From: an uncultured Prevotellaceae bacterium
Lineage (GTDB): Bacteria; Bacteroidota; Bacteroidia; Bacteroidales; Bacteroidaceae
Direction: 5' to 3'
Assembly (NCBI GenBank): GCA_902477365.1
Contig: CABSGW010000043.1
Span: forward strand, 1 to 13,845
DNA length: 13,845 bases
Shown: positions 13,649 through 13,845 of the stretch, piece after piece
How the letters are laid out: each line of letters opens with the position of its first letter
How positions within the stretch are numbered: the first letter of the stretch is position 1
The notes under the pieces: model-generated
The model's database searches: none
Seen by the model: only the letters and a program-made list of their open reading frames with translations
Told to the model about the DNA's origin: nothing
Program-made: the position numbers and the translations under genes

Positions 13649-13680
13649 CAAAGATGCGGATTTTTTACATTATCACCAAA
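13649..13680 (-). promoter_or_regulatory. Leftward Bacteroides promoter next to the recombination site
   Basis: On the minus strand, TTTG (13680-13677), a 20-nt spacer, then CATCTTTG (13656-13649) matches the Bacteroides consensus TTTG-N19-21-TAnnTTTG with one mismatch. It is the only place in the window where I find both elements at correct spacing. It points across the candidate core site into the 3' end of the recombinase, where it has no gene to drive in this orientation. Confidence 0.6.
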
Positions 13681-13752
13681 CAAAAAGACGGTTTTTTTAT
13701 TGCAACAGTAATTTTTCCTTCGATTTAATGTCTACGAGGTAGTACAAGCCGG

Positions 13753-13774
13753 TGTGTCCGAAAAGTAGGATACA
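13753..13774 (+). other. Leader stem-loop 1
   Basis: TGTGTCC pairs with GGATACA (seven pairs, one G-U) around the 8-nt loop GAAAAGTA. It is the first of three potential RNA hairpins in the last 93 bases of the window. Confidence 0.35.
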
Positions 13775-13783
13775 GCGCATCTG

Positions 13784-13807
13784 CCGTTCCCCGGAGAGGG
13801 GGAGCGG
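13784..13807 (+). other. Leader stem-loop 2
   Basis: CCGTTCCCC pairs with GGGGAGCGG (nine pairs, one G-U) around GGAGAG. It is GC-rich and stable, with no T run after it. It may be part of a structured untranslated leader. Confidence 0.45.
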
Positions 13808-13815
13808 AACTTGTG

Positions 13816-13845
13816 GGGCTTGTTGAACGTGCAGCCCGCTTTTTG
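13816..13845 (+). terminator. Possible leader terminator at the window edge
   Basis: GGGCT (13816-13820) pairs with AGCCC (13833-13837), followed by GC and five T (13840-13844). The stem is short and the loop long (12 nt), so it is weak on its own. It would make sense as an early terminator in an antiterminated leader. The window ends here. Confidence 0.3.

Noticed and set aside
13605..13666. Inverted AAAAAATCC / GGATTTTTT as a recombinase terminator
   Set aside because: The 44-nt spacer makes a poor terminator. Part of the left arm is better accounted for by the core-site dyad at 13609-13635.

Overview
The window looks like chromosomal DNA from a Bacteroides-type member of the Bacteroidales. 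The evidence is moderate G+C coding DNA, TAnnTTTG-type -7 promoter boxes, weak or absent Shine-Dalgarno sequences, an RteA/RteB-like two-component pair, GldH, a RicT protein with a long charged tail, and a tyrosine recombinase of the Bacteroidetes type. No rRNA, tRNA, CRISPR array or intact insertion sequence was seen.

Left part (1-5713). The 5' end of an Xaa-Pro aminopeptidase gene runs leftward and diverges from a patatin-like phospholipase gene (273-1124). Next is a hybrid histidine kinase gene (1155-3598), broken in this sequence by a frameshift near 2687 between the F box and the G2 box of its ATPase domain. It is followed by an NtrC/RteB-type sigma-54 response regulator (3686-5026) with its own -7 promoter box. 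After the regulator comes a compact control region: an 11-bp perfect dyad, two exact 12-bp repeats 63 bp apart that share the same half-site, an intrinsic terminator, and a textbook sigma-54 -24/-12 promoter (TGGCAC-N5-TTGC, 5156-5170). That promoter faces a small secreted PepSY-like protein gene (5221-5652). I infer that the regulator directly controls this small gene.

Middle part (5785-12035). An aldose-1-epimerase-family gene (+) converges on a five-gene leftward cluster, metF-holB-ricT-gldH-hflX. Intergenic gaps are only 3-14 nt, which suggests one operon from a promoter near 12028-12035. A 17-bp perfect hairpin sits at the convergence point (6680-6716).

Right part (12036-13845). A roughly 600-bp stretch has no confident gene, but holds a 44-nt near-perfect hairpin and a weak hypothetical reading frame. 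A 311-residue tyrosine recombinase follows (12661-13596). Immediately behind it are a dyad with a 7-bp spacer that looks like a tyrosine-recombinase core site (13609-13635) and a strong Bacteroides-type promoter pointing leftward (TTTG-N20-CATCTTTG, 13649-13680). Further right is a GC-richer stretch with three potential stem-loops, the last followed by a T run at the window edge. This layout resembles the start of a phase-variable surface (capsule-type) operon, caught with its promoter pointing away from the operon. The operon itself would lie beyond the window, so that part is inference.
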